Assembly: GCF_029227915.1 (NCBI RefSeq)
Contig: NC_079879.1
Span: 33,360,501-33,424,500 of the forward strand
Source of the DNA: Hydractinia symbiolongicarpus
Taxonomy: Eukaryota; Cnidaria; Hydrozoa; Anthoathecata; Hydractiniidae
DNA: 64,000 nucleotides
Direction of reading: 5' to 3'
Shown here: positions 34,914 to 49,684 of the stretch, piece after piece
Numbering within the stretch: position 1 is the first letter of the stretch
Layout of the letters: the number at the start of each line of letters is the position of its first letter
Notes under the pieces: generated by a model
The model's database searches: none
What the model was told of the DNA's origin: nothing
What the model saw: the letters and a program-made list of their open reading frames with translations, nothing else
Translations under genes and position numbers: made by a program

Positions 34914-37720
34914 TACTATATAATGCCAGTTAGAACTAAAACTTAAAAAAAGAGTCTTGCCTACTTATATTTCTGTTGTATTTTAGCTTTAAGCTATGAA
35001 GATAAAGTAAATTTTTATGACATTGTGGAACCAATCCACCTCGGTGCACTGAGTCGAAATAGACGAGACCTTTCAACACGTACTTACAATACATTCAGTG
35101 ATTAAATTGTAAAAACAACCACATGTAATAATATATAGATTATTTGCATATGTGAATTTAAATTAATGCAGCCTTTATTTTGATAACAAAGAATTTTTGT
35201 TAACCTGTCGGCATTTACCCTGGCAATTTCTGAGTGCCGACGTGAAGTACAAAGGCTGTATTGTATTTTATAAGACTGTTTAAAACACATTTTAGTTCTG
35301 CTAATTTCCAGGGCTTGATTTATAAACCCTTCGGCATAAATCATTTGAGCAGTTAGTTAGCATACAGTTTGCACTTCGGCAAAAAAAGTGAATGTCAATG
35401 GATGCAAGCTATTTTTAGGTGTTTATAAATTACTTGCTGTACAATCTTTACTTTTTTTTCAGAAAAATCACTTAGACTCAACAAAGTTTGAGATCAATGG
35501 ATCTCGAAAACATTTCACACTTCATTTACACAAAAACAGGTACAGTATCTTATATTTTCCTTTTTGTATGATACTTGTGTGTTTCTTTTGTATTTCTATC
35601 CATGTAAAAGAATCGTGGCCTTATGAGGAATTTGTTAGAGAGTTTTTTATTCAGTTCTTGTCATAAATTGTCTGATAATTTAGTTTTGCTGTCTTGTTTT
35701 GAAGTGTAAATATCATCAAGGTAATGATGTTGGCTAAAAGTGTACTATTTTTAAGCATACTTTCAAGCAGGGTAGTCTTTCATAAAGCATGTCCACAAAA
35801 ACTTTGTAATTTAATGGTTTGCGTTTTGACAAAATTAGGAAAACCTTGAATATAACTATAACAAATTTTGTCTTTTTATTGATATTTTAAAACATTAAAG
35901 ATCAAAATAGAAAGGTACTTAATTTGATAATATAATAAATTTATGTGGTCTTGTGTGATATTTGTACCTTTCCATGTTTAGGTATCTACTTCCATCCGCA
36001 TTTGTGGTGATAAGCCAACTAGATAATGGTACCGATCATATCGAGAAGGTATAAAAACTGCTTAACATTTGAGTTATTAACCAACAAATGTTCAGATTTA
36101 AAAGCTGTATTAAAAGAGGTCAGCATCTCTATTTATGTAAAACACAAACTTGCATATTGCTCTTTCAAAATGTTGTAAAAAATCACGTCTGTTTAGGCCA
36201 TTGAACAATGTTATTATCATGGTCACCTTGGCAACCCTGAAAGAACAGCAGTAGCAGTGGACACATGCAATGGTTTAAAGTAAGGAAGGTTTTGTAGCAA
36301 CAAGTAAAAAAAAGCTTTGCATTTCTGATTTTGTGATACAAAATACTTTCTTGTGTCATAATGTTAGGGGAATAATTCAAGATGACAATGGAGAGGAATA
36401 TTTCATAGAGCCTCATGTCCTTTACAAGACAAGTTCTGTAAGTTAGTGTAAAGCAATTTTTTAAAGTGTCTTTATGTTGATAGGTGGTTAAGTAATGGTT
36501 GTATATTATTACTTGCGTAATACTTAAGCTTTTCAGACATCAGTCACTGTTAATATCAAATTTAACAAGCCGTCATGTTAATGATATTTACCACTAATAT
36601 CGATAAAATTAGTTTCATTTATAGCTTTTCTACTAATGGTTTTACTATGTTTTTTGTTTTTTATTTTTTGTTTGTTTTATTTTAGGAGTATCACAATAAG
36701 CATGTGCTGTATAAAACAAAAGATCTAAAGATTAAAAAACAGGGCATGTGTGGTAAGGTAGTATAAACCTAACTAATATATGACATCTACAGTCCTATAT
36801 AAAAATATAGTCTAGCATTTCAAAGAAGACATAAAAATAAAAATCTTTTATAACATCTTTAAAAATAAATAATCTAAAACCAATTTTTTGTATATGTGTA
36901 AAAATCTTTACAATATTTGTGGCTACAATAAGGTTCCACCATGAAATAGTGCAACAAGTAAAACTTGCATTAAATTCCTTAGGAAAATTTTCACAGGTTA
37001 AAACATTACAGAAATTACGATGTACAAGCACAATTTTATGATGTACATTTTAGCATCACATCTATTCAATTAATGATTCTTATTACTTAATATTTTTTAG
37101 GAAATAACCTTACTGCAGATGCATACTTCAAAGAAATAAACACAAAAAACTACATTCATCTTCCGACCATTTAAGGGTAAATCTTGGCACTAGATGATTT
37201 TTTTGTTTTAACCTAACTTTTTTTTTATTTCATATAATTTTTTTATTAGAGATACTATCATTAGGCTCCAGAATGTTTAGTAGGGTTAGATAATAGTATG
37301 CCATGATACTTCTTATTTATAATGCACTGTGTCTGTCTGTTTCATTAAGGCCAAGAGGAAGCTGTTATGTCCCTTATGTTAAAGTATAAATTAAGCTTTT
37401 TTTTACATTAATACATTTTGTGAGATGTAAGCAAAATGTGAATATTAACAGTATATTAATAGTATTAATAATGTTATTAGTATATTTCCCCTGAAGTTTC
37501 AAATGTAATGCCTATTGCAATAATTAGAAACTATAACAGAACAACTTGATAAAAAGTCGAATGTCTTCTCACATTTGGGTACATAGTTCTTTGGCCCTTT
37601 TTTAAAATTATCTAATAATAATGTCTGACTGATTCTTCCTTGATAGTCTGTCAAAAATTTAATAGTTTGGTAGTTTCTGCAATATTCCCATTGTGGAACT
37701 TATATCAACAAGATGGCCCA

Positions 37721-38020
37721 AAAAAGGAAAAAATTATCTGTGCTGGTATAAACAAAAGTATCAATTTAGGTTTCGGATGTACCAAATAACCTGCGTTCCT
37801 AAGACCTAAATCCGTTTTTAAACACTATGTCAAGTTCTAAGTCTGTGTGTATAAATAAAAAAGAGCATTAAAAAAGAAAAAAATTATCTGTGCTGGCATA
37901 AACAAAAGTATCAATTTAGGTTTCGGATGTACCAAATAACCTGCGTTTCTAAGACCTAAATCTATTTTTAAACACTATGGCAAGTTCTAAGTCTGTGTGT
38001 ATAAATAAAAAAGAGCATTA
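37721..38020 (+). repeat. Tandem duplication of a 150-bp intronic segment
   Basis: 37721-37870 and 37871-38020 are nearly identical: both contain AAATTATCTGTGCTGG, TTTCGGATGTACCAAATAAC and GTGTGTATAAATAAAAAAG. It lies in intron 8 of the pseudogene and differs at only a few bases, so it is recent. Confidence 0.9.
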
Positions 38021-38361
38021 ATATTTGCCTGTTGGCATTATCTTTGAAGTTTGATTATTTTTTACTAATAATGCTTTGAAAAAGATTTAGTTTTGGATTA
38101 AATGTGTAGTTTCATAGTCATTTTGGTCACCAGCTTGAGTTAACTTTTCATACTGTCGTTTGGTAATATTTAAAATAATTTGAAGATGCACAATTTTTAT
38201 TTTATGTTTCTATAGAGGAGAAGAGCTACTGGAGACAAGAAATATATTGAAGTTATAGTTGTTCTTGACAAAAGATCGGTATGATGAACTTTTGCTTCTA
38301 CATTTCCAGGTCACAAAAAGAAAATTAGATATCTGTGACGCTTTTAAAAGAGAAATGAAAT

Positions 38362-38408
38362 TTTAGATAGATAGATAGATCTATCTAACTATCTATCTAA
38401 AATTTCAT
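38362..38408. repeat. GATA-repeat hairpin
   Basis: TGAAATTTTAGATAGATAG and its complement CTATCTATCTAAAATTTCA form a near-perfect inverted repeat around GATC. It sits where exon 10 of the ADAM gene is missing from the pseudogene. Confidence 0.75.
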
Positions 38409-40160
38409 TGTGTTATGCAAAATTAGAAATCGTCAATTGGCACAGTAATATAGAAATTGAGGAATTTAGAAATACGAAATAGTAAACACAAGTAACTATT
38501 CTATATTTCTAATATATTAATTAAATTTTATACTGAATTTACAAAAAAATGCTAACAAATATAAAACAAGGTAAAATATGGAATAAAAAATTGCAAATCT
38601 CTGTCCTTGCAAACTTGAAATCTTTTTCTTCTGCAATGTCTTCTTCTGACATTATTTTCTCCTTTTGTGTACTTACTTTTGATCTTTTTTGTAGGTAAAT
38701 TTTGGATTCTCATCATTTCAGGTGATACGTTGAGAGAGTTTCAAAAATATTCTGCTGATGTTATACACGGAAGGTTAAATTTAAGTCCAGATAACATGCA
38801 ATTATTAAGGTATAATGTTATTATGTCTTTTGTCTTCTTTAGAAATTATTCCTTGGTAATATCAAAAACAAAAGTCAACAACTTCAATTTTTTTTTGATT
38901 TGATTTCATACTTTTAGCAGGAAAAAGTAAAAAAAGAACACACCTTCTCTTTGAATTTTTCAGTCAAAATCTTAACCTCTTTGAAAGTAAAAAAGCTGGA
39001 TCAAGTGCAGTTTATGACGTAATATGTTTAAAAAAATTGTTCCTATGAAAAGAAAACAAGGTTCAGTCTAAATAAATGCAAATTCTTGATTTTTTTTGCG
39101 AGTCCTTTTAATAAGTTGAAAAGATATTGAGTGAGTTTGTGTTTTGACATTTTTAGTATAACCAAATCATCTTCCTTTCTTTTGTTTCCTCATGTACACT
39201 GTGTCCATAGTATGGAACAGATTGTTTTTAATATTTCTTTGCTCATATGCCAGGTCAATCAAATAGAAATATACAAAGAAGTCTTGTTGTGTAATAACAC
39301 TATCTTGATTCCAAAAGTTTTAAATATTTAGCAGTAAACAAAATTAGAAGGAAAGTATCACTATTTGTATACATAGGAAAAAACATTTTCATAATGACAT
39401 CCTTTTTTTAGTTAATTGACTTGGCTTAATTTTTCTTGAATTGTTCCACTGTCATTCAGTTTGGTTGATTCTTGGAGTTTCGTCCAAGGTTACATGGCTT
39501 TGTTTATCTGGAGTATGTTTTATAACTTTTAAAACTTAGTATAATACTTTGGAAAAAATAATAAATATGACAGTAGAAGATTATTCCAGTATACCTTTCA
39601 CTAAAACGGGAGCTTCAAATTTTTATTTTTGAACAATTTCATGTTATTATTGTTGTTCGGTCCCAGCCCATCAGTACAAACCGGTTCCGTAAAAAAACAC
39701 TCAGGAACTACATATTTCTTCAAGATTTTATGAATTACCTTGATCAAATATTAAAAAAAAACATTTGGGTTACATTCCCCTTTAATAAGTGTATTGATTT
39801 TTGATTTTTTAATCAACATGTACATTTTGATAGACCACTAATTCACACAGCTAGTTTCTTGGAAAATTCTGAAAAAAATTTATTCTTCAGTAAATCTTTG
39901 TCTATCAGCATTCTTGTTGGGAAGTGTGTTCCCGAAAAGTATCCTGCTAACGTGTTGATTTAATGAAAATTCTTCTGCATGATTTTGCTCTGCTTCCTTT
40001 TTAGTAAAGTATTCCGGGTTTTTTTTGCCGCGTAATAATTTTATGGCTTTGTTTTTGATTATGTTTGTTCTTCTAGTGGCATTGATTTTGAAGGATCTTT
40101 AGTTGGAATGGCTGGTATAGGTGTGATATGCTCGGAGGGATCTTGTGCTGTCAATCAGGT

Positions 40161-40449
40161 GATTCGCGAATATTTATCCACTAAAATTTAAAAGAAATTT
40201 GCTGGTTTTAAAAGTTATTTCTTGAATCGCCCTCACTTGGCTCGCCCTCCCGAAAAAAATAAGAGACAACTGGTGTTGGGAACCAGATTGGAATAAACTT
40301 AAAAATAAACAAAAGCGATGATGTTTCAAATGTATATGTATGGCTTATAACCGAGTTACTGGTGAAATGGTGATGACGACGATGCGTAGGAGCCGGAAGA
40401 AGACGAGCCTAGAAATGTGTTTGATCTGTTTTGTGATTTTGACAATAAA
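40161..40449 (+). mobile_element. Internal remnant of the TA-flanked MITE in the ADAM pseudogene
   Basis: It matches 53816-54104 inside the complete MITE of the intact gene (blocks ACTTGGCTCGCCCTCCCG, GGAACCAGATTGGAATAAAC). Both MITE ends and the neighbouring zinc-site exon are missing. A 198-bp open frame (40340-40537) runs across the remnant into exon 14 and is not a gene. Confidence 0.85.
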
Positions 40450-40812
40450 TTTTGAATACAGTATTTTTGCATTATATTTAGGAGGTGATTGTAAATGTTT
40501 AAAGACTCTCTGTGTAATGGGTGCATATGCTCCGTAAGTTTTTTATCTTTGTTGATGAAATGAAATTAGGGTCTTTTTTGCAAACTGTTGAAGATCTATT
40601 GATTTTAAATTGTCATAAGACCGCTATAATGTGTTATTTTGCTGTGAAAAGAAAATAACAGAACGCCAATGCTTTTTATATGAAATGCAGTTATATTTTA
40701 TTTTATTTACAGGTCAACACAAGTAAAAGGCTTTTTATCCTGTGTTCATGACACATACAGAGAAAGATTACAGAAAGGATTGATACCCTGTGTATTTAAT
40801 TATCCTGACCAT

Positions 40813-42818
40813 GTAAGCTATTTCAATTACATTCCAAAATCAATTTGGTATGACTCCATTTCTGGTAACCCATCATGATAGAATTATTTTGTTTGATCGT
40901 ATGTTTTTGTTTGTTTTTCGTTCGTTCGTTTGTTCGTTCGTTTGTAGCTGTTGATTTGAATGAAAATAAGATATAATTGTAAGATGGTTTAAAAAAACGT
41001 TTTTATATTTTTGAATATTTGATAAATAAGCTTTGTCAAAGTACTTGGTTCTTTAAAATGTTTACAGCTCTTCTAACTAAAAGTGTTAATAAACTAAAAC
41101 CTGTCATTACCAAATGCCATTTTTTATCGTTTTCGTGATGAACAGCTTTAGTTGGATCTTCAAAGTCTTTTAAATCGATAAAAAAAGCTTAGGTTACTAG
41201 GCAAATTTACTTTTATGTTTAAAAAATATGTGACTAACTTGTAAGTTAACTTACTCACAATTCGTGTCTGTGTAAACCATTATAAATGAGTTTGGTTGAT
41301 TTAACACACAAAAAACTATTTTTTTAACACAGTGGATTACTACCTTTAATAATTTTACATAATTTTTACCCCAACTACGAGAGATTAATATTAATAATTA
41401 CCACAAATAAAAATAAACAAGATCCGTTAAATTACAGACTCTTTACTTGTGATGTATTTCTGTAATACATCCCAATCCCAATATAAAAGTCAAGTTAAAT
41501 ATTAACACATTAGTTGGTCATTAACACAACATTTTAATGGTCCGTAGTACTCTTCATGAAATGTGCTAAATCACTTTAGCACATTTTTAAGTGCTGTGCT
41601 AAATGTTCCTTGCTTTCATAATGTTCCTGTTAAGTGATGTTTAGTTAATGTCTTCTCTAATTCATTCATTTTTTGATCCATGCTCTGATTAAAAGGAGCA
41701 ACCCCTCTTCTTCTACTTTTATATTAGGGTTGTATTTAAACTTGCTTCGCTAATTTTTGTAAAAGTTAATTCTAAGATCTTTAAATTTTGGGTAGTTTTA
41801 TGTCTAGACTTCGGTTGCCATTTAGATCTGTTACAAGCTAAGTTGATGTTTTTCGCAAAATGAAAAATTAAATAATGGCATTTATTACCTTTCACTAAAC
41901 TTAAAAAAACAATTGATAAAGTTTCAAATACAACAATTGTAAACAGTAAGTGATGACACCAGCACTGGTTCTAATTCATTACACTCTGTCTGCATAACGC
42001 AAATGACACTTATCTAATTTTCCGTCACGAAAATGATGACAAAAGTTTTTCTAAATCTTTTAACATTTTTAAACATAATCTATAGTGCTTTTAAGCGATG
42101 ATTAATTATTAGTCCGTTGATGAACAAAGCAAAACATTCTGAGTCATTAAATCTCACTTTACTTGGGTTGTCTTACTGTCATGCAAAAAATTCAGCAACT
42201 GGTTATCGACTGTATTAACACATGTTTGTTAATGTAACTAATTTTTTCTATGTTCATTGCTTGTGGATGCAAAATTATTAGCTATATACCTGCTGGATCT
42301 TTCAGCTTACATTTGGTCAATAAAACAAGTTGGTAATACTGCAAATTAACAGAATGGAAGGTATTTAAAATGAAGACCTTACTCCAATGTTTGTTTACGT
42401 ATGAAACATTTTACGTAATTACTTTTAAACAACTTGTTAATTGGAATAAAAGAAATGACGACAAATTGTTGTTAAATATTCTTAATTTAAACTCGTGTAA
42501 ACCAATTTATCTCCTTAATAATATTTAAACAGTCCGTATATTTTTTATTTTTTTTTCTAAATTCTTTAACTATGTCCGTGAAAGAATAACGCAAGAAAAA
42601 AGTTACTATTCTCCTTGAATTTTTTAAGTCCCCCTTAATGCCATAATAGAAAATCCAAATCCAGACATTTGTGGTAGAAAGAAAACTACAATTAATTTTT
42701 CTCTGCATATAAAATTACACTACATGACGAAATAAAAGCAAGGAAGAACAATAAAGGATACTTTTTTCTCAATTGAAGTTAATTTATTTTTATTTTTAAT
42801 TTTTAAATTTTTTTTTAG
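40813..42818 (+). other. Long intron 15 of the ADAM pseudogene
   Basis: AT-rich, with a CGTT/TTGT microsatellite near 40915-40945. The corresponding intron of the intact copy is only about 440 bp (54822-55260), so this one gained about 1.5 kb or the other lost it. No gene is seen. Confidence 0.5.
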
Positions 42819-43876
42819 TTACATGGTGGCTCAAAATGTGGAAATGGTTTTATCGAGAGAGGAGAATCATGTGACTGTGGAACACCTGAAGTATGGTTTT
42901 GCTATAATGAAACTTTCATGGCTTCATTTGAATTGTTTACACATAACTATTTGCATTCATTTAAATCTTAACAAACGGCACATTGAATGAAAACGTTATA
43001 GTTAAAGCAAATAGTCAAATAGCTTTCTAGTCATTAGTCTTTATAATAAGGTTCCATTTTGTTTTGAACGTTCAATAATATTTAAGTTAGTTTTATTGTT
43101 AATAATTTAAATTGTTGTTTTGCATTATTGAATTGCAACGAAGCTTGCTTACCTTTATATCTTGTCTTTGTAGTCACTGTACTAATATTTAGACTGATGC
43201 AATGAATTTTATACCTTAGGAATGTAAGGCGTCTGGAGCAGATGCATGCTGTTCACCAAAAACTTGTAAGTTACAAAATACAGCACAATGTGCAACTGGA
43301 CCCTGTTGTGACAAATGCAAGGTAATTTTTTTTGTTATTGCTCCTGCTGTAGTTGTTATTAATTTTGTCATCGTTGTCAGCTTCTTTATTTTGTGTAAAA
43401 ATTCAATTTTTTTTAGTTTAAAGCTCAAGGGAAACTTTGTCGGGATAAACTTGACAAAGATTGTGATTTACCAGAATATTGTACTGGCAAATCTAGCGAG
43501 GTAAAATATTTGTAAATTTACATTGCTTTGATGAAAAGAGCATTTTCTAATTCCAACAGTTTGGTTTTCTTTGTCTGATGATTCTAATGTTTACGTTTAC
43601 AAAAGAATCATTATAGCTATTCATTTTTCCGCTCTCATGTAATATATCGCGATTCTTGTTAATAAAATTTTATATTAGACTTTAATAAAAGGATGAAATA
43701 AAGACTATATCTGAGTTACAACCCTTTTTGCAGTGTCCAAGAAATTTTTATGTAAAGGATGGTGTTTCTTGTCATGGCAATAAGGTAATGCATTTGTTTA
43801 TTGAACTCTAGACCAAAACACAAAAGTGTCATATACTGGTGGCATGTAACACTTAATATATATAAATATATATTAT

Positions 43877-43922
43877 ACACAATAAACAATATATATTAAA
43901 TATATATTGTTTATTGTGTTTG
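43877..43922. repeat. AT-rich perfect hairpin
   Basis: ACACAATAAACAATATATAT and its complement ATATATATTGTTTATTGTGT, around a short TAAA centre, in intron 19 of the ADAM pseudogene. Confidence 0.8.
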
Positions 43923-46900
43923 TAGGCATATTGCTTTAGAGGTTCGTGCAAAAGCCATGATACACAATGTCAAATATATTTCCAATATTTGAGAACTTTT
44001 GTGCCATTTATCTTAATACAAGTTAATCCACAAGGTTCACCATTTGTGAAGTTTTAGATAAAAAACTTCTTATGTGTCAGAAAAGTAATGTTGCAATTTG
44101 ATCGGTTATCCCACTGATTTCTTGTAAAAATCTTATTTCTACGCAGAAATGAGTTTCAAATTATACTCTACGCATGAGCAGATATACTTATAAACTAATT
44201 CGCTCTTCAAAACAACAATCTCGTTAACCATTGCTCTGTGAGTGTTTTGTCAAAAAGATTATTCCGTTTTTTTGTTGTTGCTTTTAATGCCTTAAACTGT
44301 GCAATATACAGACCTTAAGATTAATCTTCACCCCAATCTTATAGATCAACTTTACAACCACCTAACCCAGACTTCGTCATAAAAGTTCCATAATCCGCTA
44401 TTGTAAACTTTCTACCTACCCACTTAATGCTGGTCTAACTCTAAATTTACCAACTGGACTATTTTACGGTTCTATTTTTAGATGCTGTGAAAGCTCACAA
44501 TGTTTGTTTCAGACAGAATGAAAAATCTGCGAATGAGTGGGGAAATTGTGGAAAAAATAACCGTGGTGAATTTATACCATGTGCAAAAGCGTAAGAATTT
44601 TAAAATTACAATGGTGGTTATGATAACGCTAACTTTGGTCACAGCATCAAAATGTTTACATTGAAAATTCCCAAAGTTCTGAAGTGTGAAAGTGTTTCAA
44701 TTTTTAATCTGGCCTGATGCAAATTTGAATAATTTAATATCTTTTGAATTGCTTTCATAACTGTCATGATACTTTTGCGCATTACAATTTTTGTCTCCCA
44801 TCTTTTCAAAAATTTTGGCCGTACTTGTTGCAACATCACAACATATTGAGCATTGATTACAAGCACCCTAACTCACAGTAAACTATTCAAAATGGACACT
44901 GCTACAAATTCTGATCTAATGATCATATAAGCATGAAAATTTCACAAAGTGTTTATGTTTTGATATCGTTATTTTTTATGTTTTCATATACTTGCCACTT
45001 GTCAAGTATGTTTTTACTGTTATTCAGGATTTTTATTTTTCAGGATTTTATCATTTCTTCGTGCAAAAACTGGAAAATTTGTTATAACCATTTATATTGC
45101 TAAAAGAAAATCAAAATAGAACGACAAAATAAGAATAACACACTTTTGATAGCTGTTGGTATTTTTACCGATTTTTATAATGCTAATGACATAACAGAAA
45201 AATTGCTGATACTAAGTTAATTCTGTAGTTTCATAATATAAAAAGTGCTAATTTTATGGCACAAGTATATTTCAGAATTTATGCACATCGTTTCTTTTTT
45301 CTTTATTCTTTTCACTGATTTCTGATCCTGTGTTCGTAGGAAAAAAAAGTATATCACTATCACTATCACTATCAAAGTATATCACTCTTTCTTTTCGTTG
45401 TCAAGGGAACGTTGAAATGTAACATGACTTTCCAAATAAATTGCCATCTGTTACAATGTTTTAATTTAAACTTGCTGTATGAACATGTAGATAAGTTATT
45501 AGTGTTTTTTCTTTCCACTGTTGTCTATTTTAGAGATATATTATGTGGCAAAATTCAATGTGCTGGAAGTCAAATGATCGCCCATTACCTACGTTTCCAG
45601 TTATCGGAAGTAATCGCAAGCGAAATAAAATTATTTACACCTACCGTCAAAAGATCATTCAATGTGTGTAAGTTTTCTCCATGTACATGTCTATCTACGA
45701 ACCGTAAATTGAACCAAAAAGAAAGTTTTACTGACAACAAACAGGCACAATAAACAAAGGTGGTATCAAGTCTTTTAAATTTGACCAAATAAAATTGAAA
45801 TCATTTTTGTGCATTTTTATATGGGCTAGTATATGGACTGGTATAGCTTAATCATGGTGAGGCCAAGATTCTTGTATTAAGTGCTATAATACCACCATCG
45901 ATGTAAATGTTGAATGTAATTGTCTTTCTAACGATACTAAACTGGAAGAAATTTTAATCGTTGACGAGAGGGAATAAAATGTTGTTAACACATTTTTTTA
46001 CAAGAAGTAAAGCATAATATATGGGTGAATGTTGCGTTCTAAGAAATTTTAAATGCTGAATACCTACAGAGTTTAACATATTTGAAGCTATGCTATAGTA
46101 CAAATTTTTTGTTTAATAATGTATACCAATTACCAACGCAATTATAAAGCCAGGATCTGAAAAATTCATTTCAAATTAGAATTAAACATGTTTTCAAATT
46201 AGCAAAGGTAATATTTTTCGTACATGTTATGTGTAACTACTAACTTCTGTGCATTTTTTATTTTAGAATGGGCGTGACATCATTAGGAGATGATTTGTTT
46301 AATCCAACGTTAACTCCTGATGGCATAAAATGCGGAGACAATGCAGTATGTGTGATTTCATATTATCCTTTGCTTGATGTTCTGTGCTGATTAGCATAAC
46401 TAAAATTTGACTGTTGATTGCAACAAGCGTACAAGCGTGCAAGGAAGAAAACAAATATGTACAGGTATTTTGGTGGTTGTAAGGGGAATTCAAGGATGGG
46501 TCATGCATCAGTGTCTACCACGTATTAAAACTAAATCCAGCTCAGCAAAGACTAAAGACCACTTAAAAATCTGTCAACTAGAACTCTTTACTACACATTG
46601 TCAACTAGGGCTTAGCCTAACAAGCTTTAAGACAGATTTTTGAGAATGCCTTTTTTTAAAAAAGAATACCTTCTAGCTAATGACAATCTTTTTTATATAT
46701 TAAACACTAACTCTTAGGATATATAATTTTCACTTTGCAAGAAAACATGTTGCAACTGTGAAGTTCACACAGGAAACACAGTGGGAGAAAACCATGGAGT
46801 CTTAATTAACTTCTGTTAAAACGGTAAAGTGATGGTTGCAAACGTTATGAATTGATAATCTTTTAAGAAGTATATAGCGCCAGCTGCAAGCCATTACTGT

Positions 46901-47705
46901 TCGTCCATAAATTATGGTCAAAGTTTTTTTTCTAATACATTCCAAATGAAGGTTGAAGAATAAAAAAATTAACGAAGTCTGAGATAAGTACGCTAAATTG
47001 GTGTCTGTTGTCCAATTATAACCAGTTATCGTAAATGTGGCAGGATATTCGAAACCTTAGGATATCTAAATGAGGGACAAATCAAGGATATGCGGGAGGG
47101 AAAAAACACCACCTCCATAAAGTGTAGACAATCAGCAAGATAGATAAGCGATGATAAGTTCAGTTTATAACTAAAATTGGGCAAATGTGAGCTTTGAACA
47201 TTCATAATGGTGATTGTCGCATAACACAAGCCTATTAGTTTCAATGAAGTTGATTTAAGTAAAGTTAAACTTTTTAAATTAACATAAGTTAAATGTTTTT
47301 TTTATAGATTTGCATGGACCAGAAATGTGTAAATATATCGTCTCTCACACATATTAAAAATTGTCGAAAGGATACTTGTCTCAATGGTGGGGTGAGTACT
47401 CGGCTATAATTTAAAAAAATCTGAAGCTGTAGACATTAGAGACTCAAAATTTCCTAAAATTATTTTTTTTATAAATAACTTTTTTTCCGGTTCAGTTTAA
47501 AATCTAAAGTTAAAAGTCATTACATTCTATAAACTGAGTCTTGATTTTGTGTTTCTTTAGCCTCAACTACACATTCCTTTTTGTTCAGGTCTGCAACAAT
47601 AACGGTCACTGCCATTGTCCTCCTGGATATGCATGTCCTAACTGTCTATTTGTTGGTCCTGGTGGAAGTTTAGACTCTGGTCAGGTTTGCATAGGTGGCT
47701 ATTAG

Positions 47706-49684
47706 AGTGAGTAAAAATTGGTTTTTTTATTGTTTCAGATAAAATATGGAAAAATGTGTCACCAGATGGATTTGCACATGCAAAACCACATTTCATGTCC
47801 ATTGTGCAAACAGTAATAGCAGATAAAACGCTCCATTTCACACATGCTTGGCCATTCAGGTTGTCACATGTTTTGTTTTTTGAAACTATATATAATTGTC
47901 TAATCCTTAATTGTTATCAACCGTCATTATATGTACTAATTACCCCCAGGTTAAGATTTCTTTGATCAAAATTGCTTTGCTCTTCTATTTAAATACTGAT
48001 TTCTTAATTTAATACTTTAGATTAAAAACATTTCTCTGCAAATTGTCAAGTATTTGCAGTTGTATCCACATCAAAGAGTAATTGCAATTCCCTTGGTATT
48101 TTTTTATTTAATAGGTAAAGAGTCAGCCTCCTCGCGAGAGAGTAGCATTATAGTAGTAGCTATCGGATGTATCTTAAGTAGACTGCATCATATTATGTCC
48201 GATGTACAATATAAAAATTTATATTTGCGATTCTCTTTGTTGATATTCTCAGGATCTGTTTCATGATTTTATATAAGTCTGTTTTTAGTGACGTGTTTTT
48301 TATAACCAAGTATTTTTATTTCTTGCTTTTTATTTTTCAAGCAGATTTTTTGATTTACTTTTATGTGTGTTTTAATCATTTATGGTTTCGATTAGTTTTT
48401 AAATATGTTTTTTTGGTTTACATTGCTTGAACGTGGGAATGATGTTTCGTCTGTTACTAGGTGAACATCAAACTTTGTGCTAATTAATGATAATTTTAAT
48501 GGTATTAAATTATATTTGAAAACTATTTTTAATATTTCTTTGCATTTTTATTTACCACCTAATAGCTGTGCCGGTTACAATGTGTAGTATTTTTATATTC
48601 TATCTATGCTTGTTCATCTTTTTACATAACTTTTTGATGCAGTTTATTTTATGTAATATATTTGTTTGTTTTTTAAAAAATGTGATTTCGAAAATTAAAA
48701 GAACTTATAAAAAGTATATAAAATTATCAGATAGAAGTATATATCATCAATAATAACTTATTACTACTTTTGATAATCATATAGCGAATGCTTTTAAAAG
48801 TATGTAGCGAAAATACAAATTATCTTTTGAACTAGGTCCAAAAAGTTAATCTTTGAAATACATCAGTACAAATTGAGGGTTTGTCCCGAATTTCGTTAAC
48901 TTCAGACATAGTTCTGCACAGAATTTATTTGATAATGTTTTTTGTTTGTTTGCAGAATAAAGACAACTTATAGCTAGAACAGACGAATTATAGAATTAAT
49001 TTAATTTTTAAGACTGGTGAATAATCCTGAACGTTATATAGATCCTTCATTAAGGTTTTTTGGGCTGAGCAGAAATGAATATCAGACATATAACATTCCT
49101 AAATTGTTCATGATGAGTGTTTAATTGCTACTCAAAAAATAATAAATAGGGGAATATAACATTTTCACAGAGTAATGTCATTACGTATAGTTTTTGTTCC
49201 TTTATATTTGTTATTTATGCAGTAATGTTTTGTTTACTAAGTTCAAATCAATGTCTGTGTACAAGTTTAAAATCTGATTTATTGATAATCGATTGCTGAT
49301 ATATGGATATACATATTTATAAATTTTTAAATGTGATGCTTCAGAATAAAAAATTATTAAGGCACTGAAATGCGTTCAGATAGATTTAAAATTGTAAAAG
49401 ACTGTGGGAAAAAAGAGTTTGACTGAGTTGTGTTTATTTTTTTTAATTTTGTATTATAAAAACGAACAAACTTAAAATTTATTAGTAGAAGTTAAAATTT
49501 TAAGGGTTTTATTAAAATGATGGTGTCGATGTCTCTGATATTAAGTGGTTTTACCATTTTTCTTTGATTTTTCTCAGTTTTAAATGCTAAAGCATTTTAG
49601 AAATATGAGTACATTATACATTTTTAAAATGTCTTTACCATTAGAAAAGTATAAATACATGACTATTAAGATGAGATTGTAAAT
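47706..49684. other. Spacer between the two ADAM copies
   Basis: No transmembrane or cytoplasmic exon like 59333-60010 was found here, so the upstream copy ends without them. The region near 49185-49340 resembles the 5' flank of the upstream copy (33110-33300) and may hold the intact gene's promoter. Otherwise AT-rich. Confidence 0.45.

Larger units (their letters stand above)
33555..47705 (+). pseudogene. ADAM metalloprotease pseudogene (upstream tandem copy)
   Basis: Recognisable exons, numbered as in the intact copy: 1 33555-33606, 2 34987-about 35093, 3 35463-35539, 4 35982-36048, 5 36197-36279, 6 36368-36437, 7 36686-36752, 8 37101-37176, 9 38216-38278, 11 (3' half) 38722-38809, 12 40077-40158, 14 40482-40533, 15 40713-40812, 16 42819-42890, 17 43220-43321, 18 43417-43500, 19 43734-43784, 20 (5' part) 43926-about 43973, 21 44482-44590, 22 45534-45667, 23 46267-46345, 24 47308-47391, 25 47589-47705. 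Defects: exon 2 has no usable donor, exon 8 is 16 nt short and shifted, exon 10 and 88 nt of exon 11 are gone, exon 13 (zinc site) is deleted, exon 20 is truncated, exon 22 lost one base. Exon 25 stops early and the transmembrane and tail exons are absent. A spliced fragment might still be transcribed, but no active protease is possible. Confidence 0.88.
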
